From positions 1,674,001-1,738,000 of the forward strand of contig CP065012.1 in the NCBI GenBank assembly GCA_016699815.1: a stretch of 64,000 bases of DNA. The letters are read 5' to 3'. A program made the position numbers and the translations under genes. Numbering within the stretch: the first letter of the stretch is position 1; each line of letters begins with the position of its first letter. This DNA is from Chitinophagaceae bacterium (lineage in GTDB: Bacteria > Bacteroidota > Bacteroidia > Chitinophagales > Chitinophagaceae). Shown in pieces: positions 50,607 to 59,971 of this stretch. A model generated the notes under the pieces. The model saw only the letters and a program-made list of their open reading frames with translations. It did no database searches and had not been told where the DNA came from.

Positions 50607-51635
50607 CTATACCAATTTTTTTTCTAACAGTTTAAAACCTTCTCCGGCGTTTAAACCCTTCCATAAAATATTATAAACCGTATGGGCTATAACCATGGGT
50701 GCGCCTATACGTTCATTAATAAGGTGCATACATTTACTGGCATTATAGCCTTCGGCAACCATATTCATTTCCAGTTGTGCCGATTGTACGGTATAGCCTT
50801 TGCCAATCATATTGCCAAAAGTACGGTTGCGGCTAAACAGGGAATAGCAGGTTACCAGCAAATCTCCCAGGTAAACCGATGCGGCATAATTGGTACGTAC
50901 ATTTTCATGGGTTTCTAAATAGCCTACTTCGGCATTTATGATGCCTGCCTTTCTTAAGAAACCTGCCATTTCATCGGCGCTGTTGGCAATAAGTACGCTT
51001 AAAAAATTATCGCCGTACTCCAGCCCGTGTGCAATACCGGAGCCCACAGAATAAATATTTTTTAAAATTGCGGCGTATTGAACGCCATAAATATCTTTAT
51101 TGATTACCGTGTTTATATATGAGGTTTTAAAATAGCCGGCAATGCCTGTTGCCATTTTTGTATCTGTGCCGGAAAAAGTAAGGTACGATAACCGCTCCCT
51201 GGCAACTTCTTCGGCATGGCATGGGCCCATTACGGCAAAATAATTTTCCAGGTCTACATTAAATTCCTGTTGCAAATAATCGTTGAGCAGTAAATTATTT
51301 TGCGGCAAAATACCTTTTATGGCCGATACTATTTTTTTGCCTTCAAAAATATTTTTGGGCAAAGTGCTTAAAGTTTCAATGGCAAATGAAGATGGAATGG
51401 CAATTACAATTACATCGCTGTTTGTAATAACATCTGAAGCATTAGTGGTGAGTTGCAGTTGATGTATATTAAACCTTGCCGATTGTAAATATTGGGGATT
51501 GTGACCCCGCTGTTTAAATTGCTCAATTGCAGTTTGGCTCCTGTTCCACCAAAAAATAGTTTGGCCATTGTCAGTTAGTATTTTTGCCAGTGCCGTTCCC
51601 CAGCTCCCGCTTCCTAATATGCCAAATTTCAACAT
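50607..51635 (-). CDS. gpsA: Glycerol-3-phosphate dehydrogenase (NAD(P)+)
   Basis: A 342-residue enzyme reducing dihydroxyacetone phosphate to sn-glycerol-3-phosphate for phospholipid synthesis. The N-terminal Rossmann loop is GILGSGSWGTAL (5-16). GPCHAEEVARE, the catalytic lysine in ILKNIYSVGSGIAHGLEYGDN and RNRTFG identify GpsA. It lies between two spacers with degenerate repeats. Confidence 0.94.
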   Translation of the reverse strand: MLKFGILGSGSWGTALAKILTDNGQTIFWWNRSQTAIEQFKQRGHNPQYLQSARFNIHQLQLTTNASDVITNSDVIVIAIPSSFAIETLSTLPKNIFEGKKIVSAIKGILPQNNLLLNDYLQQEFNVDLENYFAVMGPCHAEEVARERLSYLTFSGTDTKMATGIAGYFKTSYINTVINKDIYGVQYAAILKNIYSVGSGIAHGLEYGDNFLSVLIANSADEMAGFLRKAGIINAEVGYLETHENVRTNYAASVYLGDLLVTCYSLFSRNRTFGNMIGKGYTVQSAQLEMNMVAEGYNASKCMHLINERIGAPMVIAHTVYNILWKGLNAGEGFKLLEKKLV

Positions 51636-51786
51636 GCTTGTTTTTTGTTTAAGTTGTTTAATTCGTTAAAAAGGTTTAAGTCGTTTAAAGCGTTGGTTAT
51701 TCGCTCTTAGGTTTAACTTGCTTTGGAGGGCTTATAATTCAACACTTAAATCTCATATCTCTTAATTCTTAACGCTAAACTCGTAA
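51636..51786. repeat. Spacer with degenerate GTTTAA/TTAAAC repeats
   Basis: A 151-bp gap between gpsA and rnc. The left half has four spaced GTTTAA units (TTTAAGTTGTTTAATTCGTT ... GTTTAAGTCGTTTAA); the right half has units in the reverse sense (CTTAAAT, CTTAATTC, TTAACGCTAAAC). It resembles the arrangement between the MutS-like gene and ruvB. No gene is seen. Confidence 0.45.
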
Positions 51787-52521
51787 CTATTCTCTCAGCC
51801 CCAGCTTTTCCACTGCCAACTGAGCTGCTAACTGGCTGGCATCTTTTTTATTATATCCTTTTGCTTGTGCAACCAATGCTCCATCTACCGTTGCGCCAAT
51901 AGTGAAAATACGCCTTCCGCTTTCAAATTTTTCTTCCAGCGTAGTAAACTCCAGCGCTTTGCCGTTTTTATTAGCCCAGCCGTAGAGTTTGTTTTTAATA
52001 TTTATTTCTACTTCTTCCAGGTCATCAATAAACATGTGTGGCAAAATGATTTGCTTTTCTACCCATGTTTGTGTTTTTTTATAGCCAATGTCCAGGTACA
52101 CAGCGCCTATTAATGCTTCAAGTGTATTGCCGAAAATTTGAGAAATTTTTAAGGCGTTATCAAATTTATTGTAAAAGGTAATTTTTTTTAGACCCATTTT
52201 AAGGGCTATTTCATTAAGCTTGGCCCGGTTCACCATTTTGCTCCTCATTTCGGTAAGGAAACCTTCGCCTTTGTATGGGTATTTTTTAAACAGGTAATGG
52301 GCAATTACCGAACTTAAAACGGCATCGCCTAAAAATTCCAGGCGTTCGTTGTTTTCGTCTGCACCTTCCCTGATGGAGCGGTGGCTTAGTGCTGTTTTAT
52401 AAAGGCTGATATCGCCTGGCGTGAAACCAAGTACATTACTTAATTGTTTTTTGAATGATTGGTTGCCCGGCGCTTTATCAAAAAACGATTTAAAAAATTG
52501 CAATGTAGAATCTACGTGCAT
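51787..52521 (-). CDS. rnc: Ribonuclease III
   Basis: A 244-residue double-stranded-RNA endonuclease for rRNA and mRNA processing. The signature NERLEFLGDAVLS (58-70) holds the catalytic acidic residues, with the second acidic set in NTLEALIGAVYLD. The C-terminal dsRNA-binding domain ends GYNKKDASQLAAQLAVEKL. It lies 51 bp after fabF, in the conserved acpP-fabF-rnc order. Confidence 0.95.
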   Translation of the reverse strand: MHVDSTLQFFKSFFDKAPGNQSFKKQLSNVLGFTPGDISLYKTALSHRSIREGADENNERLEFLGDAVLSSVIAHYLFKKYPYKGEGFLTEMRSKMVNRAKLNEIALKMGLKKITFYNKFDNALKISQIFGNTLEALIGAVYLDIGYKKTQTWVEKQIILPHMFIDDLEEVEINIKNKLYGWANKNGKALEFTTLEEKFESGRRIFTIGATVDGALVAQAKGYNKKDASQLAAQLAVEKLGLRE

Positions 52522-52572
52522 AAATCAAACACTGAAATTAGGGTATTTGTAAATAATAGAGGAAATACAGTT

Positions 52573-53826
52573 TTAAGCCTTGTATTTTTTTATAATAATA
52601 CTTGCATTGTGGCCTCCAAACCCAAAGGTATTGCTAAGTGCGGCATTTACCGTACGCTTTTGTGCCGTATTAAAAGTAAAATTAAGTTTGGGGTCAAGTT
52701 CCGGGTCATCAGTAAAATGATTGATGGTAGGCGGAACAACATCTTTTGTAACGGCTAAAATACAAGCCAGTGCTTCTAATGCGCCTGCTGCGCCAAGGCA
52801 ATGGCCCGTCATACTTTTTGTACTGCTGATATTGAGGCTGTACGAATGGTTGCCAAATACATTGAGTATGGCCTTGGTTTCTGCAATATCACCAAGCGGT
52901 GTAGAAGTGCCATGTACATTGATGTAATCAATTTCTTCCGGCTTCATGCCGGCATCATTAAGCGCTGCCTTCATTACATTGTTGGCGCCGAGGCCATCTG
53001 GGTGTGGAGCAGTAATATGGTAGGCATCTCCTGTGGCTCCGCCACCGGCAATTTCGCAATAAATTTTTGCGCCTCTTGCCAGTGCATGATCCAGGCTTTC
53101 CAGCACAAGTGCGCCTGCGCCTTCGCCCATTACAAAACCGTCCCTGTCTTTATCAAATGGGCGGCTTGCCGTTTTGGGATCGTCGTTTCTTTCGCTAAGC
53201 GCTTTCATGGCATTAAAACCACCTACGCCAGCAGCGCTTATTACGGCTTCGCTACCTCCGGTTACAATTACATCGGCTTTACCCAGGCGTATATTATCAA
53301 AGGCATCAATTACGGCATTGGTACTGGATGCACAAGCGCTCACTACGGCAAAGTTGGGCCCACGAAACCCATGCCGTATGGAAATTTGCCCTGCAGCAAT
53401 ATCCAATATCATTTTGGGAATAAAAAAAGGATTGAAACGGGGTGTACCATCTCCGGCAGCATAGTTGGTAACTTCTTCCTGAAAGGTAATAAGTCCGCCA
53501 ATGCCACTTGCAAAAATTACCCCAACCCTGTCCGGGTTGCAGTTTTCGGCAGTAATACCGGCATCTTTTACTGCTTCATCGCTGGCAATAAGAGCAAACT
53601 GGCAATACCTGTCTAGTTTCCGGGATTCTTTTTTGTCGAGGTAATGAGTGGGGTCAAAGTCTTTAACCTCACAGGCAAACCGGGTTTTAAATTTAGCAAT
53701 GTCAAATTGCTTTACGAAGTCGCAACCACTCACACTGTCCAGGAGCCCTTGCCAGTATTCATGAACGGTTTTACCCAGTGGGGTAAGTGCGCCAAGCCCT
53801 GTTACAACAACTCTTTTTAAAGCCAT
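52573..53826 (-). CDS. fabF: Beta-ketoacyl-ACP synthase II
   Basis: A 417-residue condensing enzyme elongating fatty acids on ACP. The nucleophile Cys165 is in VVSACASSTNA; the two catalytic histidines are in VHGTSTPLGD (about 306) and TGHCLGAAGALEA (about 343), with the GFGGHNAS tail. The first residues KRVVVTGLGALTPLG fit FabF. It lies 30 bp downstream of acpP. Confidence 0.96.
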   Translation of the reverse strand: MALKRVVVTGLGALTPLGKTVHEYWQGLLDSVSGCDFVKQFDIAKFKTRFACEVKDFDPTHYLDKKESRKLDRYCQFALIASDEAVKDAGITAENCNPDRVGVIFASGIGGLITFQEEVTNYAAGDGTPRFNPFFIPKMILDIAAGQISIRHGFRGPNFAVVSACASSTNAVIDAFDNIRLGKADVIVTGGSEAVISAAGVGGFNAMKALSERNDDPKTASRPFDKDRDGFVMGEGAGALVLESLDHALARGAKIYCEIAGGGATGDAYHITAPHPDGLGANNVMKAALNDAGMKPEEIDYINVHGTSTPLGDIAETKAILNVFGNHSYSLNISSTKSMTGHCLGAAGALEALACILAVTKDVVPPTINHFTDDPELDPKLNFTFNTAQKRTVNAALSNTFGFGGHNASIIIKKYKA

Positions 53827-53856
53827 CAGTTTGCCTGTGTAAATTAAAGAATGTAA

Positions 53857-54093
53857 TTACTTAGCGTTTTCTTCTAAATAAGAAACGGCCTGGCCCACGG
53901 TAGTGATGGTTTCGGCCTGTTCATCCGGAATGGAAATGTTGAACTCTTTTTCAAATTCCATAATGAGTTCTACGGTATCCAGGCTATCTGCACCTAAATC
54001 GTTGGTGAAAGAAGCTTCATTTGTAACTTCTGCTTCATCCACTCCTAATTTGTCAACAATAATTTTCTTTACTCTTGTTGCAATGTCTGACAT
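53857..54093 (-). CDS. acpP: Acyl carrier protein
   Basis: A 78-residue carrier of fatty-acyl chains. GADSLDTVEL holds Ser37, the attachment site for 4'-phosphopantetheine, and the rest is the usual acidic four-helix bundle. ATG 54093 gives the canonical length; a frame extension to 54150 runs through the promoter and is rejected. It leads the acpP-fabF-rnc unit. Confidence 0.96.
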   Translation of the reverse strand: MSDIATRVKKIIVDKLGVDEAEVTNEASFTNDLGADSLDTVELIMEFEKEFNISIPDEQAETITTVGQAVSYLEENAK

Positions 54094-54121
54094 GTTATTA
54101 AGGTTTAGTTTAAACTGGTTG

Positions 54122-54150
54122 CAAAAATATAGTTTTTGTATTAAATGCAA
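54122..54150 (-). promoter_or_regulatory. Promoter of acpP (TTG-N18-TATTTTTG)
   Basis: On the - strand TTG (54150-54148) and TATTTTTG (54129-54122) are 18 bp apart, the best match to the Bacteroidota promoter pattern in the window. Expected transcript start is about 54115, giving a leader of roughly 20 nt. Confidence 0.6.
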
Positions 54151-54328
54151 TTAATTACAAAGAAATACTAAACAACGAATATAGAAATCTTTTTTTTGAG
54201 TTTTTAGCTTTTAAATGGGGAAATAAACAGTAAAACTCGTAAAAATTGCCAAATGTGCGTTTGTGTTGAAAAAATATGTAATTTGGGATTGGCCAAAAGC
54301 GCTTTTTTCCAAAAAAAACCATAACCGC

Positions 54329-54760
54329 ATGGGTCTTAAAATAATAGAGCATGGCAGTAATGAATACCGTCAAATGGTACAGATGCGCTATTCAATTTTG
54401 CGGGAACCACTTGGCCTTGCCTTTACTGATGACGAACTGGCTAATGAAAGGGAAAACCTTTTTATTGCCGCTTTTGATGAGGATATAATGCTGGGGTGCT
54501 GCATGTTGGTAAAGAGAGATAAAAATACTATTCAGCTAAGGCAAATGGCCGTAAATAATAATTTGCAAGGCAAAGGTATTGGCGCTTCTATTATTGCTTT
54601 TGTGGAAAGTATTTCCAGGGATAAAGGATTTAATAAAGTAATGATGCATGCACGAGATACCTCTGTGGGATTTTATGAAAAATGCGGCTATAAAATTAAA
54701 GGCGACCAGTTTTTGGAGCTCAACATACCCCACCACGTAATGGAAAAATTAATTTTTTAA
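54329..54760 (+). CDS. GNAT-family N-acetyltransferase
   Basis: A 143-residue acetyltransferase of the ElaA/YjdJ-like GNAT type. RQMAVNNNLQGKGIGASIIAF carries the acetyl-CoA pyrophosphate-binding loop (Q/R-x-x-G-x-G/A), and the C-terminal MMHARDTSVGFYEKCGYK is the usual substrate/CoA strand-helix. ATG 54329 is preferred to a TTG 66 bp upstream. The acceptor is unknown. It converges on the YcxB-like gene after 22 bp. Confidence 0.85.
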   Translation: MGLKIIEHGSNEYRQMVQMRYSILREPLGLAFTDDELANERENLFIAAFDEDIMLGCCMLVKRDKNTIQLRQMAVNNNLQGKGIGASIIAFVESISRDKGFNKVMMHARDTSVGFYEKCGYKIKGDQFLELNIPHHVMEKLIF

Positions 54761-54782
54761 TATTCCTTTGGTTTGAAAAAAA

Positions 54783-55271
54783 TTACACCCTGCTCTTATT
54801 TTTTATTTTTTCATTGAGCAGAACCCTCACATTATGTATTTCCGCATCTTCAAATGCCTCTTTGGGTACAATAAAAAAAGATCGGCTGTTAAAATACAGG
54901 TGAATAAAATGCGGCGTTTCCATCCATGTGCTGAAATCGGTCCATGGCCAGGAGCGGCTGCCATTGGCGTTTTCAATATAAAACTCTTGTGTACCCATGC
55001 TTACCCTAAAACGGTCTTTAAAAGTTTTTGCCCTGTTATAAATTATTGCCGGCATTAAATACCAAAATGAAACCATGAGCGCAAACCACAATACAGAGCT
55101 AATTAAAAATGCCATCGGATTAATTTTTTTTAGGTAAAATAATGCTGCAGATAAAATGGCAAAAATATTTACAATAATAATGAGGGCTTTTATTTCTTTG
55201 CGGCTGATGAAATGATAGCGCAGCGCCTGTATTACTTTTGCTTTATTGTAGGTAAAAAATGCTGAGGTCAT
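54783..55271 (-). CDS. YcxB-like two-helix membrane protein
   Basis: A 162-residue protein with two membrane helices (ALIIIVNIFAILSAALFYL and AFLISSVLWFALMVSFWYL, about 29-70). They are followed by a cytoplasmic beta-rich domain with the YcxB pattern YIENANGSRSWPWTDFSTW and HLYFNSRSFFIVPKEAF. The domain is widespread and of unknown function. It stands alone between a convergent GNAT gene and the promoter region of the M14 peptidase. Confidence 0.78.
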   Translation of the reverse strand: MTSAFFTYNKAKVIQALRYHFISRKEIKALIIIVNIFAILSAALFYLKKINPMAFLISSVLWFALMVSFWYLMPAIIYNRAKTFKDRFRVSMGTQEFYIENANGSRSWPWTDFSTWMETPHFIHLYFNSRSFFIVPKEAFEDAEIHNVRVLLNEKIKNKSRV

Positions 55272-55332
55272 TGTGGCTGCAATATAATTAATTGTTTTCC
55301 CCGATAAAGGAAAAATGCATACCTTTTATTTT

Positions 55333-55354
55333 ATGTACATTTAACTTTGTACAT
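55333..55354 (+). promoter_or_regulatory. Operator-like dyad over a -7 element of the M14 gene
   Basis: ATGTACA (55333-55339) and TGTACAT (55348-55354) are perfect inverted arms 8 bp apart. Between and partly within them lies TAACTTTG (55342-55349), a TAnnTTTG -7 element 42 bp before the ATG. A protein bound here would cover the promoter, so repression is plausible. Confidence 0.45.
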
Positions 55355-55391
55355 GTACTATATATCATAAATATTTTTTTATATAAAATTT

Positions 55392-57926
55392 ATGCAACTC
55401 ATCAATAATTCCATCAAATTGAAAAATGCATTTTTATTGGTATCCCTGGTTTTGAGTGGCTATGTAAGTATGGCCCAATTGCAATCTCCCGATCAATTTT
55501 TGGGTTACAAACTCGGCAGCAGGTTTACGGCTCATGCACAGGTAGTAAATTATTTTGAGCATGTAGCAAAATTTGCCCCGCAAAAGGTAAAACTGCAATA
55601 TTATGGAGCAACCAATGAGCATAAACCGCTTTTACTGGCCTTTGTTTCATCTGCAGAAAATATCGAAAACCTCCAAAATATCCGTAAAAATAATGTACAA
55701 CTTGCAGCAGCAGGCGCCGCTTCAATAGAAAAACCTACGCCAATTGTATGGCTAAGTTATAATGTACATGGCAATGAGGCTTCCTCTTCCGAGGCATCCA
55801 TGCTTACATTATATGAGTTGGTAAATCCCCAAAATTCACAAACAAAGCTATGGCTCGGTAATACGGTTGTAGTAATTGATCCCTGCTTAAACCCAGATGG
55901 AAGGGACAGGTATGTAAACTGGTTCAACAGCGTTGTAGGTATAAAATATAACCCTGATGTAATTGCCCGTGAACATAATGAGCCCTGGCCCGGCGGAAGA
56001 ACCAACCATTATAATTTTGACTTAAACAGGGATTGGGCATGGCAAACACAGCTCGAAAGCAGGCAAAGAGTTAAAGAATACCTCAACTGGATGCCGCAGG
56101 TACATGTAGATTTTCATGAGCAGGGTATCAACGATAATTATTATTTTGCCCCGGCTGCACAGCCCTATCATGAAGCTATAACGCAATGGCAAAGAGATTT
56201 TCAGGTGCAGATTGGAAAAAATCATGCCCGGTATTTTGACAAAAACGGCTGGCTGTATTTTACCAAAGAAGTTTTTGATTTGTTATATCCATCTTATGGC
56301 GATACCTACCCAATTTATAACGGCTCCATAGGAATGACTTATGAACAGGCAGGCGGACCAGAAGGAGGCCTTGGCGTATTAACCAGCGATGGGGATACGC
56401 TTACTTTATACGACCGTTTAATACATCATTATACCACAAGCCTAAGTACTATTGAAATAGCTTCACAAAATGCGGCAAAACTAATAACAGAATTTAAAAA
56501 TTATTTTGCCAATGCCAGCAATGGGAATGTTGGCTTATATAAAACATACATTATAAAAAACCAGGCAGCAGACGGGCAAAAAGTAAAAGCGCTTTTAGCG
56601 CTATTAGATAAAAACAATATTCTATACGGCACTGGCAGTGGCACAGGAAAAGGCTTTAATTATGAAACAAGAAAGGAAGAAGTGTTTACCATTGCCCCAG
56701 GCGATATTGTAATTAGCGCTGCACAACCCAGGGCGGTAATGGTAAAGGCCCTCTTTGAACCCAATACAAAACTTACCGATTCTGTAACCTACGATATTAC
56801 GGCCTGGGCAATGCCTTATGCTTATGGCCTGCAGGCTTATGCAACTACGTTAAAAATGAAAGTGAGCGGCAGGTATAATGAGGCATTTGAAAAGAATAAT
56901 ATTTCCAGTGCTTTTGCCTGTGTAATTAAATGGGAAGGCAAATATTCGGCAACGGTACTTGCACAATTGCTTTCCAGGGGCGTAAAAGTGCGTATGTCAG
57001 ATGCCGCTTTTGAAGCCGGCAATGAAAAGTTTGGAAGCGGCTCTATAATTGTTTTACAAAAAGGAAACGAAAAATTTGGCAACGGTTTTTGGAGTATGGT
57101 TTCGCAGCTTTGCAATAAATATACGGTAAAGCTTTATCCCATTGCTTCCGGCATGGTAGATAAGGGTTATGATATGGGCAGTGCGCATGTACGCCAGCTA
57201 AAAGCGCCGAGAGTTGCATTGCTTACCGGTAGTTCCGTAAGCTCCAATGCAGCAGGCGAAGCCTGGTATTTCTTTGAACAGGAACTCAATTACCCGGTTA
57301 CACTTATCAATACACAGGATTTTAAAAACATAAATCAGGATTTTGATGTAATGATAATGCCCAATGGGTATTATGAATTTTTAGCCGATAAAGAAAATGC
57401 AAAACTGTTTGAACAATGGATTAGGAATGGCGGTAAAGTAGTGGCGCTGGAAGCGGCAGTAAGCCAGCTTGTAAAGCAGGAGTGGAGCGCTTTAAAACCC
57501 AAAACAGATACCAATGAAAGCAATGCGGCAAAAGACGTATATGCAGCATTACAAAAATATAATTTAAGAGAAAGAGATGCCGTTTCGGGATTTACCCCGG
57601 GCGCTATTTTTAATGTGGAGATAGACAATAGCAACCCGTTGGCATTTGGATACCCCAATAACTACTATAGTTTAAAAATGGATGCACAAGTGTATGACTT
57701 TATAAAAGAAGGTGGATGGAATGTAGGGATATTAAAAAAAGATAACCAGCTTGCCGGATATGTAGGTTCAAAACTTGCAGCATTGCTTAAAGACGGGCTT
57801 TTGTTTGGCATACAAAATTTGGGCAAAGGTTCTGTGGTTTATATTGCCGATAATATTATGTTTCGCAATTTTTGGGAAAACGGGAAGCTTATGTTTTGTA
57901 ATGCGGTGTTTTTGGTGGGGCAGTAA
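55392..57926 (+). CDS. Secreted M14 zinc carboxypeptidase, long form
   Basis: An 844-residue exported protein (signal ending about YVSMAQ). The M14 domain has the zinc motif HxxE in NVHGNEASSSE (His126, Glu129), third ligand His242 in VHVDFHEQG, substrate-binding NPDGRDRY (167-174) and catalytic Glu318 in MTYEQAGG, so it should be active. From about 390 the chain continues with a long alpha/beta region; ALLTGSSVSSNAAGEAWYFFEQ near 615 resembles a class-I-amidotransferase-like fold of unknown role. The family releases C-terminal residues from external peptides. Regulation may involve the dyad upstream. Confidence 0.88.
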   Translation: MQLINNSIKLKNAFLLVSLVLSGYVSMAQLQSPDQFLGYKLGSRFTAHAQVVNYFEHVAKFAPQKVKLQYYGATNEHKPLLLAFVSSAENIENLQNIRKNNVQLAAAGAASIEKPTPIVWLSYNVHGNEASSSEASMLTLYELVNPQNSQTKLWLGNTVVVIDPCLNPDGRDRYVNWFNSVVGIKYNPDVIAREHNEPWPGGRTNHYNFDLNRDWAWQTQLESRQRVKEYLNWMPQVHVDFHEQGINDNYYFAPAAQPYHEAITQWQRDFQVQIGKNHARYFDKNGWLYFTKEVFDLLYPSYGDTYPIYNGSIGMTYEQAGGPEGGLGVLTSDGDTLTLYDRLIHHYTTSLSTIEIASQNAAKLITEFKNYFANASNGNVGLYKTYIIKNQAADGQKVKALLALLDKNNILYGTGSGTGKGFNYETRKEEVFTIAPGDIVISAAQPRAVMVKALFEPNTKLTDSVTYDITAWAMPYAYGLQAYATTLKMKVSGRYNEAFEKNNISSAFACVIKWEGKYSATVLAQLLSRGVKVRMSDAAFEAGNEKFGSGSIIVLQKGNEKFGNGFWSMVSQLCNKYTVKLYPIASGMVDKGYDMGSAHVRQLKAPRVALLTGSSVSSNAAGEAWYFFEQELNYPVTLINTQDFKNINQDFDVMIMPNGYYEFLADKENAKLFEQWIRNGGKVVALEAAVSQLVKQEWSALKPKTDTNESNAAKDVYAALQKYNLRERDAVSGFTPGAIFNVEIDNSNPLAFGYPNNYYSLKMDAQVYDFIKEGGWNVGILKKDNQLAGYVGSKLAALLKDGLLFGIQNLGKGSVVYIADNIMFRNFWENGKLMFCNAVFLVGQ

Positions 57927-58010
57927 TTTATAGCCTTTGAGGGAAATTTTAACTCTGGCAAGTGAGTTTAATTATTAAACAAAAGCGTTATGCTCAAAAA
58001 AAACTATGGC

Positions 58011-58280
58011 TTATTTTTCTTTCTTTTTATCTTCTTCTAATTTTTTAGCGTCGTTTTTTTCCTGTTGTATGGCGCTGTCTTCTTCCATTTTTACGCCTAC
58101 GGCGGTTTTAACGGTAGCAGAGTCATCGCTTAGTTTGGCAGAATCCTGTTGCACCTGTGTTGGATTAAGATTTACTATGGTATCGGCAGCAGGCTGATCG
58201 GGGCTTTTATTTTCATTTGATTTACAGGCTGTAAAATTTAAAAGGATAAAAGCGCATAGTACAATAAATATTTGTTTCAT
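58011..58280 (-). CDS. Small charged lipoprotein (89 aa)
   Basis: From ATG 58280 the product is 89 residues: a signal peptide KQIFIVLCAFILLNFTAC with Cys19 as the lipidation site. A Ser/Asp/Lys-rich mature part follows and ends in a charged helix (KNDAKKLEEDKKKEK). No domain is recognised. The longer frame from 58334 is rejected because the extra 18 residues break the signal. It stands alone between the M14 gene and lutB. Function is unknown. Confidence 0.68.
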   Translation of the reverse strand: MKQIFIVLCAFILLNFTACKSNENKSPDQPAADTIVNLNPTQVQQDSAKLSDDSATVKTAVGVKMEEDSAIQQEKNDAKKLEEDKKKEK

Positions 58281-58567
58281 TTTAGAACGTTTTAAAATTG
58301 ATGAGTATAAATGTAATTGGAATGCTAATATCATAAAAGGTAATCATCCAATCATCTGTAGTGTAAAGGTAAATTAAATTTTTGCCATTGTTTTCGATAA
58401 GCTATGTTAAAAATAAATTGCAGTTCCTGACTTAAATTTCATTTTTAGTTTTGTATGCAGTCATTTTTGCTGTCGATGAATAAATATTGTTTAAAGTATT
58501 TTCTTTTTAGCGCTACTCAATTAAATATTTTAAACTGTGAAACAGGCTATCTTTACAAAAACAACCC

Positions 58568-59947
58568 ATGTCTGAGGCTTCAAAAATATTCCTGGCAAAA
58601 AGCACCATAAAATCGGCAGACTTAGAGCACCGGCGCACCATTAATTATAATATAGGAAAGTATAATGCCGTAGTACTGCAGGGTAAGCTGCAATTTGCCC
58701 ATACTGAATTGGCCCGGAAAAAAGCCAAGCTCAGGAAATGGGATGCAATTGAAAACCTGGATAAATACCTGGAGCATTTTGAACAGCAAATAAGCAGCCG
58801 TGGCGCAAAAGTTTTATGGGCAGAAAATGGCCAGCAGGCAGTGGATGCAATTGTAAATATTTGCAAAGAAAAAAATTGCAAAACGGTGGTAAAAAGCAAA
58901 AGCATGACCACCGAAGAAATTCATCTCAATAAATTTTTGGAAGAAAACGGCATTGAAAGCATAGAAACCGATTTGGGCGAATACATACAGCAATTGGATG
59001 GCGAACCTCCTTACCATATTGTTACACCTGCTATGCACAAAAGCAAGGAAGATGTAGCAAAACTTTTTGCCAATAAACTGGGCACCGATCCCAAACTTAC
59101 ACCACAGGAGCTCACCCTTGTGGCCCGAAATATTTTACGCAAAAAATATATTGAAGCAGAAGTAGGTATTACCGGAGCTAATTTTATTATTGGCGATATA
59201 GGCGCAATTGCCGTTACAGAAAATGAAGGCAATGCAAGGCTTAGCTGCGCTTTTCCAAAAACACATATTGTACTGGTAGGTATCGAAAAAATGATTCCTT
59301 CTATTACCGACCTTGCTCTTTTTTGGCCATTGCTTAGCACATTTGGCACCGGACAAAAACTTACGGTATACAGCAACATTATTTGCGGGCCAAGGCAAAC
59401 AGGCGAAACTGACGGGCCCGAAGAAATGTTTGTGATCTTACTCGACAACAACCGTACAGAAATTTTAAAAAATACGGCGCAACGAGAAAGTTTATATTGT
59501 ATCCGCTGCGGCGCTTGCCTTAATGCCTGCCCGGTTTATAAAAATATAGGCGGCCACTCTTATGGCGCTACTTATAGCGGGCCCATAGGCAGCGTAATTA
59601 CGCCGCATTTACAGGGCCTCGATGAATACAAGCATTTGAGTTATGCCTCTTCGCTTTGCGGCAATTGTACCGAAGTATGCCCGGTAAATATTGGCATTCA
59701 TCAACTATTGTTAAACAACAGAAAGGAGGCTGTTGAAAACGGGTTGAGCAATCTTAGCGAACGCTACGCTTGGAAGGCCTGGAAGCTGGCATCACTTAGC
59801 CGTAAAATGATGAACCTGGGAAACGGGGATTTAAAAAATAAAATGGTAAATGGTATGTTTAAGGGCTGGGCCAAACACAGGGATAACCTGCACTTCAGCA
59901 AAAAAACATTTAACCAGATGTGGAAAGAGAAACGGGGAAATTCATAA
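58568..59947 (+). CDS. lutB: Lactate utilisation iron-sulfur protein LutB
   Basis: A 459-residue protein of the L-lactate oxidation complex. The N-terminal LUD domain (about 60-290) has KSKSMTTEEIHLN and ITGANFIIGDIGAIAVTENEGN. The C-terminal ferredoxin-like part has two 4Fe-4S motifs, CIRCGACLNACPVY (about 312-325) and CGNCTEVCPVNIG (about 370-382), plus a C-terminal helical tail. LutC is 45 kb away at 13203 and LutA is not visible, so the usual lutABC operon is split here. Upstream TATCTTTA (near 58549) is a weak -7 element. Confidence 0.9.
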   Translation: MSEASKIFLAKSTIKSADLEHRRTINYNIGKYNAVVLQGKLQFAHTELARKKAKLRKWDAIENLDKYLEHFEQQISSRGAKVLWAENGQQAVDAIVNICKEKNCKTVVKSKSMTTEEIHLNKFLEENGIESIETDLGEYIQQLDGEPPYHIVTPAMHKSKEDVAKLFANKLGTDPKLTPQELTLVARNILRKKYIEAEVGITGANFIIGDIGAIAVTENEGNARLSCAFPKTHIVLVGIEKMIPSITDLALFWPLLSTFGTGQKLTVYSNIICGPRQTGETDGPEEMFVILLDNNRTEILKNTAQRESLYCIRCGACLNACPVYKNIGGHSYGATYSGPIGSVITPHLQGLDEYKHLSYASSLCGNCTEVCPVNIGIHQLLLNNRKEAVENGLSNLSERYAWKAWKLASLSRKMMNLGNGDLKNKMVNGMFKGWAKHRDNLHFSKKTFNQMWKEKRGNS

Positions 59948-59971
59948 ATATTATTTTATCAGGTTTTGGTT

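Noticed and set aside
52801..53616. A 271-codon open frame on the + strand opposite fabF
   Set aside because: Antisense to FabF throughout, Cys/Tyr-rich with no recognisable fold.
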